DNA from: an uncultured Pelagibacteraceae bacterium
GTDB lineage: Bacteria; Pseudomonadota; Alphaproteobacteria; Pelagibacterales; Pelagibacteraceae
Assembly (NCBI GenBank): GCA_902624075.1
Contig: CACNWC010000006.1
Coordinates: forward strand, 1 to 62,628
Direction of reading: 5' to 3'
Length of the DNA stretch: 62,628 bases
Under the pieces are notes generated by a model that was not told the DNA's origin, did no database searches, and was given only the letters and a program-made list of their open reading frames with translations. Below, piece by piece: positions 26,763 to 36,904 of the stretch. Position 1 is the first letter of the stretch. Each line of letters begins with the position of its first letter. A program made the position numbers and the translations under genes.

Positions 26763-28061
26763 TTATCTGCCTACTGCAAAATATTTAATTTTCATTTCAC
26801 GCATTTTAGTAGGAGAATAAATATTTCTTAAGTCATACACAATAAAATTCTTTTTTTTAATAAGTTTTTTAAAATTCAATAATTTAAAATCATTCCATTC
26901 AGTGTGTAAAATAATAAGATCAGTTTTTAAACAAGCGGCAGAAATATCTTTAAAATATTTTACATTTTTAAGATTTCTAAATTCTTTTTTTTCACCTGAC
27001 GGATCATGATATCTTACTTCACATCCTTTTTTATTTAAATATTTTATCATTGGTATACTTGCGGCTTCTCTCATATCATCTGTATTTGGTTTAAATGTAA
27101 CACCTAAAAAAGTTATTTTTTTACCTTTTAATTTCTTGTTTAATATTTTTTCAATTTTTTTTGTTAATTTAATCTTTCTTAAGTTGTTTGATTTTACTGT
27201 GCTTTTAATAATTGATAAATCAACTTTATATTTGTTTGCTGTATCAATTAAAGCTCTTGTATCTTTAGGAAAACACGAACCTCCATACGCAGGTCCCGCT
27301 CTTAAAAAGCGATCCCCAATTCGTTGATCTAATCCCATGCCAGAAGATATATCCTTTATATCTACATTTGTTTGCTCACATAAGTTAGCAAGTTCATTTA
27401 TAAAGGAAATTTTTGTAGCTAAAAAGGCATTTGATGCATATTTTATTAATTCAGCTCCCCTTCTTGAGGTATGAAGATATCTGCTACTTTTTTTGATTAT
27501 TGGTAAATATAAATTTTTTAATATCCTGTTAGCTTTCTTGCTATTTGTTCCTATTACAACTCTATCTGGATAAACAAAATCTCTTATAGCCTCTCCTTCT
27601 CTTAAAAATTCAGGATTTGAGACTACATCAACTAATTTTTTGTTTTTTTGTTTTACTAAAATTTTTTCTATTTTGTCACCTGTTGTGACTGGAACTGTAG
27701 ATTTAGTTACAACTATTTTGTATTTTTTAATATTTTTTTTAAGTTGATTAGCAACTTGAAATACATAATTTAAGTTTGCAGAGTTGCTATTCTTATTGGT
27801 TGGTGTTCCAACACATATAAAAATTATATCTGCTTTTTCTACAGCCGATTTAAAATCTGTAGTAAAGATCAATCTTTTTTGTTTGAAATTTTTTTTAATT
27901 AACTCTTCTAGGCCAGGTTCATAAATAGGAACTTTGCATTTATTAAGCAATTCAATTTTTTTTTTATCCTTATCTACACAATAAACTGTATTTCCAAGAT
28001 CAGAGAAACACACACCACTAACCAAACCAACGTATCCTGTGCCAATCATACAAAGTTTCAT
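26763..28061 (-). CDS. ugd: UDP-glucose 6-dehydrogenase
   Basis: The enzyme oxidises UDP-glucose to UDP-glucuronate with two NAD+. It shows the N-terminal Rossmann motif MKLCMIGTGYVGLVSGVCFSD, the VGTPTN loop, catalytic Cys in GPAYGGSCFPKDTRAL, and GVTFKPNTDDMREA in the C-terminal domain. I place the start at the Met at 28061, giving 432 residues and a 4-bp ATGA overlap with galU. The frame is open 17 codons further upstream to 28112, but those residues precede the canonical KLCMIGTGYVG start. It forms a two-gene unit with galU for sugar-nucleotide supply. Confidence 0.95.
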   Translation of the reverse strand: MKLCMIGTGYVGLVSGVCFSDLGNTVYCVDKDKKKIELLNKCKVPIYEPGLEELIKKNFKQKRLIFTTDFKSAVEKADIIFICVGTPTNKNSNSANLNYVFQVANQLKKNIKKYKIVVTKSTVPVTTGDKIEKILVKQKNKKLVDVVSNPEFLREGEAIRDFVYPDRVVIGTNSKKANRILKNLYLPIIKKSSRYLHTSRRGAELIKYASNAFLATKISFINELANLCEQTNVDIKDISSGMGLDQRIGDRFLRAGPAYGGSCFPKDTRALIDTANKYKVDLSIIKSTVKSNNLRKIKLTKKIEKILNKKLKGKKITFLGVTFKPNTDDMREAASIPMIKYLNKKGCEVRYHDPSGEKKEFRNLKNVKYFKDISAACLKTDLIILHTEWNDFKLLNFKKLIKKKNFIVYDLRNIYSPTKMREMKIKYFAVGR

Positions 28062-28873
28062 AGTTTTGAAATTTCTCTTGTTGAATGAATATAACCTTCC
28101 ATAGAACCACAATCCAAATACCTTCCTGAAAAATTATGTGCGATGAATTTTTCATTATCTTTAATTAATGATTGAATTGCATCTGTAATATGTATTTCCC
28201 CACCTTTTCCTGGTTTTTGTTTTTTTAATTTAGAAAAAATTTTTTTTGAAAGTACGTATCTACCGATAACAGCTCTATCAGATGGTGCTTTTTTAATTGA
28301 AGGTTTTTCAATAACACTTTTAATAAAAGAATTATTTTTATCAATTTTTTTTGATAGTTCATATATACCCCATCTAGAAACATCTTTTTTATTTATTTTC
28401 ATACTTGCCATAATTGATGAATCGTATTTTTTACTTAACTTGATCATTGATTTGGAGCAATTTTTATTAATTATTAAATCATCAGGTAATAACATTAAAA
28501 AATATTTATCTTTAATATATCTTTTAGTTCTTATAACAGCATCACCTGTTCCTAGTGGTTTATTTTGATAAACAAACTTTATCATCTTTTTATATTTTCT
28601 AATTTTTTTATATTCTTTTTTAATTCTTATATCTTTTTTAGTTTGAATTATATCTTTATAGAATTTATCATTATAAAAATAATCTCTTATCATTTTTTTT
28701 TTTACTGAGATTATAAAAATAATTTCTTTTATTCCTGCCTCAATACACTCATCTAAAATATACTGTAAACCTGGCTTACCATTAATTGGTAAAAGTTCTT
28801 TTGGTATAACGCTTGATAAAGGTAGTAAACGTGTCCCCAATCCTGCCAAAGGAATTATTGCTTGTTTAATCAT
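28058..28873 (-). CDS. galU: UTP-glucose-1-phosphate uridylyltransferase
   Basis: The 271-residue nucleotidyltransferase makes UDP-glucose. Recognisable are the N-terminal AIIPLAGLGTRLLPLSSVIP, the KELLPINGKPGLQYILDE loop, YQNKPLGTGDAVI, and LPDDLIINKN, which carries metal-coordinating aspartates. It lacks the longer C-terminal part of some GalU proteins but is within the usual range. It is first in the galU-ugd pair and divergent from panC, with only a few dozen bp between starts. UDP-glucuronate made by the pair would feed surface polysaccharide or glycolipid synthesis. Confidence 0.95.
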   Translation of the reverse strand: MIKQAIIPLAGLGTRLLPLSSVIPKELLPINGKPGLQYILDECIEAGIKEIIFIISVKKKMIRDYFYNDKFYKDIIQTKKDIRIKKEYKKIRKYKKMIKFVYQNKPLGTGDAVIRTKRYIKDKYFLMLLPDDLIINKNCSKSMIKLSKKYDSSIMASMKINKKDVSRWGIYELSKKIDKNNSFIKSVIEKPSIKKAPSDRAVIGRYVLSKKIFSKLKKQKPGKGGEIHITDAIQSLIKDNEKFIAHNFSGRYLDCGSMEGYIHSTREISKL

Positions 28874-28907
28874 GTAAATGTTTTACTTATTAAATCGTTT
28901 TATACAA

Positions 28908-29720
28908 ATGAAAATTTTATTAAATAATAATGATTTAAATAAGGCGTTAATAAGAGTCCATAACTTGGGATTTGTACCTACTATGGGAAGTCTTCATAAA
29001 GGACATATCTCACTTATTAAAAAATCTAAAATAAATTGTAACAAAACTTTAGTGAGTATTTTTGTTAACCCCTCTCAATTTAATAATAAACTAGACTTTA
29101 AAAAATATCCCAGAAATAAAAAAAAAGATTTGAAAATATTAAAAGAGTTGAAAGTTGATTTTGTATTCACGCCAAAAACATCACAAATATATAATTTTAA
29201 AAGAAAAATAAAAATTAAAATTCGAGAAAAAGATAAAGTTCTCTGTGCAAAATTTAGAAAAGGACATTTTGAGGGAGTAATTGATGTTATGGATAGATTA
29301 ACTAAATTAATCAAACCAAATAAAATTTTTATGGGTGAGAAAGATTATCAACAAATATATCTTATCAAAAAATATATAGATAAAAAGTACAGAAATAAGA
29401 TTATTAATTGCAAAACAATCAGGGATAAAAATCAACTTGCATTATCGTCTAGAAATAAACTTCTGAAGAAAAAAGATCTTTTAAGAGCAAGCAAAATAAT
29501 AAAAAATTTAAAAATTTTGAAAAAAAAAATAAAAAACAAAACCAATATAGTTAAAATAATGAATAATGAAATAAAGATTTTAGAAAAAACATATCAAACT
29601 AAAGTTGAGTATTTAGAAATGAGAACAAAAAAAAATCTCAAAAAAACTAAAAAAATTAACAACTCCAAAATATTTATAGCTTTTTATATTAATGGGATAC
29701 GATTAATAGATAACATTTAA
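28908..29720 (+). CDS. panC: Pantothenate synthetase
   Basis: PanC joins pantoate and beta-alanine with ATP in coenzyme A synthesis. Motifs are GFVPTMGSLHKGHISLIKKS (HxGH nucleotide site), VSIFVNPSQFN, IKPNKIFMGEKDYQQIYLI, and LALSSRNKLL with the KMSKS-like segment. I prefer the start at 28908 (MKILLNNNDLNKAL, 270 residues), matching the usual MK(I/T)I beginning; the frame also opens at 28878 with ten extra residues. The protein is very lysine-rich (pI clearly basic) in its C-terminal half. It ends 1 bp from the convergent mgtE stop. Confidence 0.94.
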   Translation: MKILLNNNDLNKALIRVHNLGFVPTMGSLHKGHISLIKKSKINCNKTLVSIFVNPSQFNNKLDFKKYPRNKKKDLKILKELKVDFVFTPKTSQIYNFKRKIKIKIREKDKVLCAKFRKGHFEGVIDVMDRLTKLIKPNKIFMGEKDYQQIYLIKKYIDKKYRNKIINCKTIRDKNQLALSSRNKLLKKKDLLRASKIIKNLKILKKKIKNKTNIVKIMNNEIKILEKTYQTKVEYLEMRTKKNLKKTKKINNSKIFIAFYINGIRLIDNI

Positions 29721-29721
29721 T

Positions 29722-31095
29722 TTATAAGAAATAAGCACCAACACCTAAGAATGAAACAAATCCTATAACATCTGTAATTGTTGTAACGAAAACACTTGAA
29801 GCGATTGCTGGATCAATATTCATTTTTTTTAATGTAACCGGAACCAAAATACCAAATAGTCCTGCAACAATCATTGTCATAATCATTGAAATAGAAATAA
29901 TTAATGATAATTGATAATCTTGAAACCAAATTTGAACTATAAATGAGCTTATCACAGCAAAAATAACACCATTTAAAATTCCTATATTAAATTCTTTAAA
30001 AATATTTTGATTAAAATTATTTTTAGTCAAATCATTAGTAGCCAATGTTCTGATTGTCACTGCTAAAGTTTGCATACCTGCATTACCACCCATTGATGCT
30101 ACTATTGGCATTAAAAAAGCTAAAACTACCATTTGCTCAATAGTTGCTCCAAATAAACTTATGCACCATGTTGCTAAAAATGCAGTGAATAAATTTAAAA
30201 GCAACCAGTTAAATCTTCTTTTTGTTTTCGTAAATACACCATCTGTAATTTCTTCATCACCTACTCCAGCTAATCTTAATGTATCCTCTTCTGCTTCTTC
30301 TTTAAGAACTGTGAGAACATCGTCTGAGGTAATCATGCCGACTAGTTTGTTATTTTTATCAACAACACAAGCAGAATTTAAACTATAATTTTCAAAAATA
30401 TTTCCAACTTCCTCTTTATCCATATCAACTGGTATCATTAAAGGAGATTCTATCATTATTGAGGACATTTTAGACTCTCTTGGTGTTCTCAAAACTTTTG
30501 ATGAGGGAACTGTACCAATTGGTTTAAAATTTTCATCAACAATAAATATTTCTAAAAATTCTTCAGGTAAATCTTTATTTTCTCTCAAATAATCAATTGT
30601 TTGACCAACTAACCAATTACTTGGAATAGCTGTAAATTCTCTTTGCATAATTCTTGCTGCAGAATCTTCAGGGTAACTCAACCCTTCTAAAAGAGCAAAA
30701 CGATCCTTTGGAGGTAATGCGCTAAGAATAGAATTTTTATCTTTTTCATCAACATTTTCTAAAATCGCTAAAGCATCATCTGACTCTAAATTTTTTAATA
30801 TTCTAACTATAGAATCAGATGATAAATATTTTATAACTTCAATTTGTACGGATTCATTTAATTCAACAAATACCTCTGGATTTATTTGAAAATTATTTAA
30901 TTTAATTAAATTTTCCCTGTCATTTACAGTCAAATGTTCAATTATGTCTGCGGCATCGGCAGGATGCATTTCTTTAAAAGAGTTTGTAATAAATAAGGCA
31001 TCATTATTTGCAATTTTATCTGTAACAACTTTTATAAATTCTTTATTAAATTCAAAATTGACTTTTTTATCTTTGATTTTTTTAATTAAAGTCAT
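29722..31095 (-). CDS. mgtE: Magnesium transporter MgtE
   Basis: The 457-residue protein has the MgtE order: an N-terminal helical superfamily domain (about 30-130, HPADAADIIEHL), two CBS domains (about 135-260, with VVDKNNKLVGMITSDDVLTV), and five C-terminal membrane helices. AFLMPIVASMGGNAGMQTLA and the Asp in FVTTITDVIGFVSFLG belong to the Mg2+ pore. CBS and N domains gate the channel by sensing cytoplasmic Mg2+. It is convergent with panC and divergent from lipB across 60 bp. Confidence 0.95.
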   Translation of the reverse strand: MTLIKKIKDKKVNFEFNKEFIKVVTDKIANNDALFITNSFKEMHPADAADIIEHLTVNDRENLIKLNNFQINPEVFVELNESVQIEVIKYLSSDSIVRILKNLESDDALAILENVDEKDKNSILSALPPKDRFALLEGLSYPEDSAARIMQREFTAIPSNWLVGQTIDYLRENKDLPEEFLEIFIVDENFKPIGTVPSSKVLRTPRESKMSSIMIESPLMIPVDMDKEEVGNIFENYSLNSACVVDKNNKLVGMITSDDVLTVLKEEAEEDTLRLAGVGDEEITDGVFTKTKRRFNWLLLNLFTAFLATWCISLFGATIEQMVVLAFLMPIVASMGGNAGMQTLAVTIRTLATNDLTKNNFNQNIFKEFNIGILNGVIFAVISSFIVQIWFQDYQLSLIISISMIMTMIVAGLFGILVPVTLKKMNIDPAIASSVFVTTITDVIGFVSFLGVGAYFL

Positions 31096-31155
31096 AAATA
31101 TACCTATAGTTCAGACGGAACTTTTAATACATAATAAAAAGATTACAATTTTTAA

Positions 31156-31785
31156 ATGAATATAGAGATTAAAAAGTCAAAAAAACCTATAAAATACGAG
31201 GATGCAATAAAATTCATGGAAAAAAGATTAATTGAAATAGACCAAAACAAATCTAGCGATTTAATATGGATGTTAAAACATGATGACTTATATACTGCTG
31301 GAACAAACTATAATGAGACTGAAATTCTCGATAAATCGATGAATATTATAAAAACTAATAGAGGTGGCAAAATTACTTACCATGGTCCAGGACAAGTAAT
31401 TTGTTATTTTGTTATTGATTTGAAAAAAAGAAAGAAGGATATAAGAAAATTCATTACATTAATTGAGAAAACAATTATTAACACTCTTAGCAGTTATAAT
31501 ATCCAAACTTTCTCAGATAAAGAAAATATTGGAATTTGGTATAAAGATAATTCTCAGATTAAAAAAGTTGCTGCAATAGGATTAAAGGTCAGTAAATGGA
31601 TAGCTTATCACGGTTTTGCAATAAATATCGATGTTGATTTAAAGAAATACCAAAAAATCATTCCATGCGGAATAAAAGACAAGAGTATTACCAACCTTAA
31701 AAAAATTAAAGAACAAGATTATACAGAATTAGAGAATAGATTGATTGATAATTTTATTTTAAATTTGAAAAATTCAGTCTCTTAA
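31156..31785 (+). CDS. lipB: Octanoyl-(acyl carrier protein) transferase LipB
   Basis: LipB moves octanoate from ACP onto lipoyl domains, the first step of de novo lipoylation. The 209-residue protein has the family signature [20 protein letters not shown] (about 71-90), the lysine in [20 protein letters not shown], and the acyl-thioester cysteine in [14 protein letters not shown] near residue 172. The gene overlaps the convergent pseudouridine synthase by 32 bp, so their 3' ends are mutually antisense. lipA is not in this window. Length is slightly under the average but all key residues are present. Confidence 0.94.
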   Translation: MNIEIKKSKKPIKYEDAIKFMEKRLIEIDQNKSSDLIWMLKHDDLYTAGTNYNETEILDKSMNIIKTNRGGKITYHGPGQVICYFVIDLKKRKKDIRKFITLIEKTIINTLSSYNIQTFSDKENIGIWYKDNSQIKKVAAIGLKVSKWIAYHGFAINIDVDLKKYQKIIPCGIKDKSITNLKKIKEQDYTELENRLIDNFILNLKNSVS

Positions 31786-32671
31786 CTTTAATTAACTTTT
31801 TGAAATAATCAGGAAGTAAAGCCTTATAAGTATATTTCTTATCATTTATCATAAATCTTATTTGATAAGAATGAAGCATAAGATCTTTATTTATTCCTTT
31901 AACTGATGTTACTGATCGATATTTTTTATCACCATAAATTGAATGCCCAATATTAAAAAGTTGTTTTCTTAACTGATGTTTTCTTCCAGTGACAGGTCTC
32001 ATTTCAACTAAACTAGAATTAGAATTTTTATCAATAACTTTATAAATAGTTTTAGCGTTTTCTATAATTTTTTTACCATTATCATAACGAATTAACTTAT
32101 CAGTCCATTCGCCAGAATTTTTTTCTAACTCACCATTACATATTGCTAGGTATGTTTTGTGAACTTTTCTTAATCTAAATAATGAGGTTAATAGTTGCGC
32201 AGTTTCTCTGTTTTTTGCTATTATGAAAACTCCTGATGTTTCTTTATCTAATCTGTGAACTGAAAATGGTTTTGAGTCTTGAAATATTTTACTTTTACTG
32301 AAAATATCTATAAGATTTTTTCTCGATTTAGTTCCACCCTGAACTGAAATACCAGCTCTTTTATTTAAAACAATAAAATTTTCATTATTGTCAATAATTA
32401 AATCTTCATTTTCCTTAATAATTTCATTTGTAGGGGTAAACTTATTTTTTTTTTTAAAAATCTTTTCTTGAAAATTAAAATTAAAAACGTCAATTTTATC
32501 ATTTGTTTTTACTTTGAAAGAACTTTTAACTTTTTTTTTATTTATTTTAATTTTTCCTGATCTTAATGTTTTTTCAATTAAACTTTGAGGAATTTTACCC
32601 AATTTATTTCTTATCCATCTATCTAAACGCATATTATTGCACGTATCATCAACGATAAAATTCTTATTCAT
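31754..32671 (-). CDS. rluC: Pseudouridine synthase, RluC/RluD family
   Basis: The 305-residue protein has an N-terminal S4 RNA-binding domain ([15 protein letters not shown], then [19 protein letters not shown]) and a catalytic RluA-like domain. The catalytic Asp lies in [19 protein letters not shown], and [20 protein letters not shown] is the second conserved block. Such enzymes isomerise uridines in 23S rRNA; RluC modifies positions 955, 2504 and 2580 in E. coli. RluC versus RluD cannot be settled by eye. It is 17 bp downstream of rplQ and probably read through from the ribosomal block. Confidence 0.88.
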   Translation of the reverse strand: MNKNFIVDDTCNNMRLDRWIRNKLGKIPQSLIEKTLRSGKIKINKKKVKSSFKVKTNDKIDVFNFNFQEKIFKKKNKFTPTNEIIKENEDLIIDNNENFIVLNKRAGISVQGGTKSRKNLIDIFSKSKIFQDSKPFSVHRLDKETSGVFIIAKNRETAQLLTSLFRLRKVHKTYLAICNGELEKNSGEWTDKLIRYDNGKKIIENAKTIYKVIDKNSNSSLVEMRPVTGRKHQLRKQLFNIGHSIYGDKKYRSVTSVKGINKDLMLHSYQIRFMINDKKYTYKALLPDYFKKLIKVKRLNFSNLK

Positions 32672-32688
32672 GATTTATTAATTTTAAT

Positions 32689-33132
32689 CTAAGCTGAAGC
32701 TAATTCTTTAGTTTCTTTTTTATCAGATTCTTTTATCGGGTCTTTTTTCTTTTTATCTACTCTTCTTGCTTCAACATTTCTGTCAACAAATTCAATAATA
32801 GCCATAGGCGCATTATCACCATATCTAAAACCTGCTTTAATTATTCTTGTATAACCACCTGATCTTTTTTCATATCTTTTTGAGAGTGTTTTTTTTACTT
32901 TGTTTGCTGATTTAATATCCTGTAATTGAGATACAAGCATCTTTGTTGTTTTCAAGTTATCCTTTTTTCCTAAAGTAATAATTTTATCCGCTTGGGGCTT
33001 CAAAAATTTAGCTTTTGGTAAAGTTGTTTTAATTTGCTCGTATTTTATTAATGAATTAAGCATATTCTTTAATAACGCTTTTCTGTGTTCAGAGGTCCTA
33101 TTTAACTTTTTATTCGCAAATCCATGTCTCAT
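32689..33132 (-). CDS. rplQ: Large ribosomal subunit protein bL17
   Basis: Start [20 protein letters not shown] is diagnostic for L17, which binds near the polypeptide exit tunnel on the 50S subunit. It is the last ribosomal gene of the alpha operon (rpsM-rpsK-rpoA-rplQ). The 147-residue protein has a charged C-terminal tail (about 118-147, Lys/Glu-rich) beyond the conserved domain. It overlaps the rpoA stop by 1 bp, suggesting termination-reinitiation coupling, and has 17 bp to the rluC-like gene. Confidence 0.96.
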   Translation of the reverse strand: MRHGFANKKLNRTSEHRKALLKNMLNSLIKYEQIKTTLPKAKFLKPQADKIITLGKKDNLKTTKMLVSQLQDIKSANKVKKTLSKRYEKRSGGYTRIIKAGFRYGDNAPMAIIEFVDRNVEARRVDKKKKDPIKESDKKETKELASA

Positions 33133-34160
33133 TAAATTGCTTCCTCAAGTTTTTTTGACATTTCTGCAATATTGTCAGGGGGCCAATTAGGTATTTCCAT
33201 ACCTAAATATAATGACATGCCTGTTAAAACCTCTTTTATTTCATTTAAAGATTTTCTTCCAAAGTTAGGTGTTCTTAACATTTCACCTTCAGATTTTTGA
33301 ACAAGATCTCCAATATAAATAATATTGTCATTTTTCAAACAATTCATTGATCTTACTGAAAGTTCCAGTTCGTCAACTTTTCGAAGTAAATTCTTATTAA
33401 ATTCTGGCTCAGTTGAAACTTCTTTAATAGGTGTTTCAACCGGTTCATCAAAATTAACAAACATCTTTAATTGATCTTGAAAAATTCTTGCTGAATAAGC
33501 TACAGCATCCTCAGCTGATATGGATCCATTTGTTTCAACTTCCATGATTAATTTATCATAGTCTAATGCTTTACCCTCTCTTGCAGTGCTAACTGAGTAA
33601 GAAACTTTTTTAACTGGACTGTAAAGTGAGTCAATTGCTATTAAACCTAATGGAGGTTCCTCGGGCTTATTCAATTCTGCTGGAACATAACCTTTTCCTG
33701 TATTAACATTCATTTCCATATGAAAATTTGTATTTTCATCAAGATTACAAATTACTAAATCAGGATTTAATATTTCAACATCTGCAACACTAGTTATATC
33801 AGATGCTTTAATTTCACCTGGACCTTTTGCATCTAATACAAGTTTTTTAGTTCCTTCTGATGCAGACTTTAATGCTAATGCTTTTACATTCAATACAATA
33901 TCTGTAACATCTTCTCTTACACCTTTTATGGAAGTAAATTCATGTAAAACACCATCAATTTGAATTGAAGTAACAGCAGCTCCTCTTATAGAGGACAGTA
34001 ATATTCTTCTTAAAGAATTTCCTAAAGTTAAACCGTAACCTTTTTCTAGAGGTTCTGCTATGATTGTTGCATGAGTTAAGTCTTCACTCATCTTAACGTC
34101 AAGTTTTGTAGGTTTAATTAACGACTTCCAATTTTTTATATTTACATTTTCTGTTTCCAT
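33132..34160 (-). CDS. rpoA: RNA polymerase alpha subunit
   Basis: The 342-residue alpha subunit nucleates RNA polymerase assembly. The N-terminal dimerisation domain has [20 protein letters not shown] and [21 protein letters not shown] flexible linker near 235-260 is followed by the C-terminal helix-hairpin-helix domain: [20 protein letters not shown] and [16 protein letters not shown]. The CTD contacts UP elements and activators. It sits between rpsK and rplQ with 1-bp overlaps on both sides, the standard alpha-operon position. Confidence 0.97.
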   Translation of the reverse strand: METENVNIKNWKSLIKPTKLDVKMSEDLTHATIIAEPLEKGYGLTLGNSLRRILLSSIRGAAVTSIQIDGVLHEFTSIKGVREDVTDIVLNVKALALKSASEGTKKLVLDAKGPGEIKASDITSVADVEILNPDLVICNLDENTNFHMEMNVNTGKGYVPAELNKPEEPPLGLIAIDSLYSPVKKVSYSVSTAREGKALDYDKLIMEVETNGSISAEDAVAYSARIFQDQLKMFVNFDEPVETPIKEVSTEPEFNKNLLRKVDELELSVRSMNCLKNDNIIYIGDLVQKSEGEMLRTPNFGRKSLNEIKEVLTGMSLYLGMEIPNWPPDNIAEMSKKLEEAI

Positions 34161-34609
34161 TAAACTCTCCTTTTTTTTGGTGGCCTTGTTCCGTTATGAG
34201 GCATTGGTGTTGTATCTTTTATAGATAAAATTTTGAATCCTCTAGCTTGTAATGCTCTTAATGCAGTTTCACGGCCTGAACCAGGACCTTTTACTTCAAC
34301 TGATAAAGTTTTCATTCCAAATTCTAATGCTTTAGAGGCTGCAGAGTCCGCAGCTATTTGAGCTGCATATGGTGTTGATTTTCTTGAGCCTTTAAATCCT
34401 TTCTGACCTGCTGATGCCCAGGAAACAACATTACCATTTGTGTCTGCTATAGAAATTATTGTATTATTAAAAGTTGATTGAACGTAAGCTATTCCATTTA
34501 AAATATTTTTTTTAGTTTTCTTTTTTTTTGAATAAGTACTTTTAGCTACTTTCTTTTGACTTTTTTCATTCTTTTGGTCTTTATTTTCGACTTTATCAAT
34601 TTTTGACAT
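34160..34609 (-). CDS. rpsK: Small ribosomal subunit protein uS11
   Basis: S11 lies on the 30S platform near the E-site codon. The core [40 protein letters not shown], the [13 protein letters not shown] loop and the end [16 protein letters not shown] are typical. At 149 residues it is about 20 longer than usual, because of a lysine-rich N-terminal extension (about 1-35). Continuous reading with rpsM 2 bp upstream leaves the annotated start plausible, but an internal start near the conserved core cannot be excluded. It overlaps rpoA by 1 bp. Confidence 0.96.
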   Translation of the reverse strand: MSKIDKVENKDQKNEKSQKKVAKSTYSKKKKTKKNILNGIAYVQSTFNNTIISIADTNGNVVSWASAGQKGFKGSRKSTPYAAQIAADSAASKALEFGMKTLSVEVKGPGSGRETALRALQARGFKILSIKDTTPMPHNGTRPPKKRRV

Positions 34610-34611
34610 AT

Positions 34612-34995
34612 TTATTTCTTAAGTGGTGTTAATTTTTTTCCTGCAATAGCAATTGCTTTACCTTTTCTTGTTCTAGCATTACATCTAGTTCTTTGGCCTC
34701 TTACAGGTAATTTTTTTCTATGTCTAGATCCTCTGTAACAAGCTAAATCAATTAATCTTTTAATACTTAAGGAATAATCTCTTCGTAGATCACCTTCAAC
34801 TTTAAAATTTTGATCTATATATTCTCTAATCTTTAAAATTTCCTCATCTGTGAGTTCGTTAACTCTTTTTTTTTTAGGGATATTTAAAGATGCGCATATC
34901 TTATTTGAAAACTTATCGCCGATACCATAGATATATGTTAAACCAACTTGTACAAGTTTATTTTGTGGAATATTGATACCTGCTATACGAGCCAT
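34612..34995 (-). CDS. rpsM: Small ribosomal subunit protein uS13
   Basis: The 127-residue S13 starts [20 protein letters not shown] and has the [16 protein letters not shown] helix-hairpin segment, then [18 protein letters not shown] and a basic C-terminal tail. It contacts the A- and P-site tRNAs and the subunit bridge to the 50S. It is the first gene of the alpha operon and is preceded by a good promoter-like pair in the 55-bp gap after adk. The bL36 gene (rpmJ) that precedes it in some bacteria is not here. Confidence 0.97.
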   Translation of the reverse strand: MARIAGINIPQNKLVQVGLTYIYGIGDKFSNKICASLNIPKKKRVNELTDEEILKIREYIDQNFKVEGDLRRDYSLSIKRLIDLACYRGSRHRKKLPVRGQRTRCNARTRKGKAIAIAGKKLTPLKK

Positions 34996-35018
34996 AATTT
35001 TGAGAATAATTTGTGCAA

Positions 35019-35046
35019 TTTATATAATAAGTTCTTTTAAAGTCAA
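35019..35046 (-). promoter_or_regulatory. Candidate sigma-70 promoter for rpsM-rpsK-rpoA-rplQ
   Basis: On the minus strand TTGACT (plus-strand 35041-35046) and TATAAA (35019-35024) are separated by exactly 16 bp, close to the -35/-10 consensus. The pair lies 24 bp upstream of the rpsM start in the adk-rpsM gap, and the -35 begins only 4 bp past the adk stop. It would allow the alpha operon, including RNA polymerase alpha, to be transcribed separately from spc. Confidence 0.6.
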
Positions 35047-35050
35047 CGTC

Positions 35051-35614
35051 TTAAAACTTGATAAAAGCCTCAATTTTAGCAGTTATATCCTCTATTTTAT
35101 GAGATCCGTCTATTTCATAAAAATTTGGGTTTTTAGAGTAAAAATCTAGAACTGGTTTAGTTGTTTCCATATAAGTATCGTATCTTTTGAGGATGGTACT
35201 CAAATCATCATCAGTTCGTTTCTCTAAAACTTTTCTTTTTTCTATTCTTTTAATAATGGTTTCTTTATTAACATTTAAAAAAAAAATAAAATCAATTTTT
35301 TGGTTCGAGTTGTTCATTAATAATTCTAAATTCTTAGCCTGACTTAGTGATCTTGGATATCCATCAAATATCAGTTTATTCTTTTTGCTTGTATCAAGAG
35401 TAATTTTTTCAATAAGATTATTAACTATTTGATCACTTACAAATTTACCATCATTCATGTCATTAATTATTTTTTTTCCAATTTCTGAATTTTTTTGAAT
35501 TTCATCTCTCAACATATTTCCTGTTGATATTTGAAAACCGTTAATTTTTTTGACTAAAAATTTTGCTTGAGTACCTTTTCCAGCACCAGGGGGACCAAAT
35601 AATATTATATTCAC
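35051..35614 (-). CDS. adk: Adenylate kinase
   Basis: Adk interconverts AMP, ADP and ATP. The 187-residue protein has the P-loop MNIILFGPPGAGKGTQAKFL, the AMP-binding STGNMLRDEI, the LIFDGYPRSLSQAKNLE segment, and KRTDDDLSTILKRYDTYMET. It is the short type without an expanded LID domain or zinc cysteines. The start is a GTG directly after the secY TAG stop (0-bp gap). It is in its classical place after secY, before the alpha-operon promoter. Confidence 0.96.
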   Translation of the reverse strand: MNIILFGPPGAGKGTQAKFLVKKINGFQISTGNMLRDEIQKNSEIGKKIINDMNDGKFVSDQIVNNLIEKITLDTSKKNKLIFDGYPRSLSQAKNLELLMNNSNQKIDFIFFLNVNKETIIKRIEKRKVLEKRTDDDLSTILKRYDTYMETTKPVLDFYSKNPNFYEIDGSHKIEDITAKIEAFIKF

Positions 35615-36895
35615 CTATCTTCCAAATTTTGTTTTTTTAATTAATTGTTCATATTGAGAACTCATCAATCTTGTTTGAATTTGAGTAACAGTATCAATGG
35701 CCACAACTACAACAATTAAAATTGATGTACCACCTAAATAAAAAGGTATTGGATATTTAGCAATTAAAAACTCTGGCATTAAACATACCAAAGTCAAATA
35801 AATTGAACCAATTGTAGTTAGTTTAGTTAAAATATTTTCTATGTAAACTGCTGTGCTCTCACCTGGTCTAATACCTGGAATAAATCCACCATATTTTCTT
35901 AAATTGTCAGCTGTTTCTGTAGGATTGAATGTTATTGAAGTATAAAAAAATGTAAAAAATATTATTCCAGATGCGTATAACAGCATATACAAGGGTTGAC
36001 CTTGAGTGAAATAAGAGCTGAAATTTAAAAAAGTTTCACTGTCTGAAAAATTAAAATTAGAAAAAGTTACAGGCAATAGGAGTAAAGCAGAAGCAAAAAT
36101 TGCTGGTATAACACCAGCTTGATTAATTTTAAGTGGTAAATGGGAAGACTCACCACCGTACATTTTATTACCCATCTGTCTTTTGGGATAATTTATTAAA
36201 ATTTTTCTCAATGCTCTTTCCATAAAAACAATAAATAAAATTGTTAAAACCAATAATATAAAAATCATTATTATCATTAATGTAGAAACAGCTCCGGTTC
36301 TACCAAGTTCAAAAGTAGTAACTAAAGCACGCGGTATTTCAGCAACTATACCAGCAAAAATTATAAGCGATATACCATTTCCTATACCTCTTTGTGTAAT
36401 TTGTTCGCCAAGCCACATTAAAAAAATAGTTCCTGCAACTATTGTTGTAACAGTAGAAATTTTAAAGAATCCACCTGGATTAATTACTAAATTTGCTGAC
36501 GACTCTAAACCAACTGCAAGACCGTATCCTTGGACTGTTGCCAGTAAAACAGTTCCGTATCTAGTAATCTGAGTAATCTTTGCTCTACCAGTTTCTCCTT
36601 GTGATTTTAAGTTTTTAAAATAATCCGAAACACCGGTTAAAAGTTGTACAATAATTGAGGAAGAAATATAAGGCATAATTCCTAGAGCAAATATTGCCAT
36701 TCTACTTATTGCACCACCTGCAAAAACATTAAACATGCCCAATAAACCTTTTTGATTTCCCTCCATTAAAATCTTTAACTGCTCAGGATCAATTCCAGGT
36801 AATGGTACAAAAGTACCAAATCTATAGACTGCTAAAATTGCAATAGTGAAAATTATCCTATTTCGTAAATCGTGAGTTGATGAAGAAGTGCTCAT
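35615..36895 (-). CDS. secY: Protein translocase subunit SecY
   Basis: SecY is the channel of the Sec translocon in the inner membrane. The 426-residue protein has about ten hydrophobic segments, the first-helix YRFGTFVPLPGIDPEQL region, the plug/gating region after it, RGIGNGISLIIFAGIVAEIP, and the late loops YPKRQMGNKMYGGESSHLPL and RPGESTAVYIENILTKLT. It lies between rplO (9-bp gap) and adk, as in spc operons. SecE is at 59.6 kb in the same block. Confidence 0.97.
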   Translation of the reverse strand: MSTSSSTHDLRNRIIFTIAILAVYRFGTFVPLPGIDPEQLKILMEGNQKGLLGMFNVFAGGAISRMAIFALGIMPYISSSIIVQLLTGVSDYFKNLKSQGETGRAKITQITRYGTVLLATVQGYGLAVGLESSANLVINPGGFFKISTVTTIVAGTIFLMWLGEQITQRGIGNGISLIIFAGIVAEIPRALVTTFELGRTGAVSTLMIIMIFILLVLTILFIVFMERALRKILINYPKRQMGNKMYGGESSHLPLKINQAGVIPAIFASALLLLPVTFSNFNFSDSETFLNFSSYFTQGQPLYMLLYASGIIFFTFFYTSITFNPTETADNLRKYGGFIPGIRPGESTAVYIENILTKLTTIGSIYLTLVCLMPEFLIAKYPIPFYLGGTSILIVVVVAIDTVTQIQTRLMSSQYEQLIKKTKFGR

Positions 36896-36904
36896 TTAAA
36901 ATTA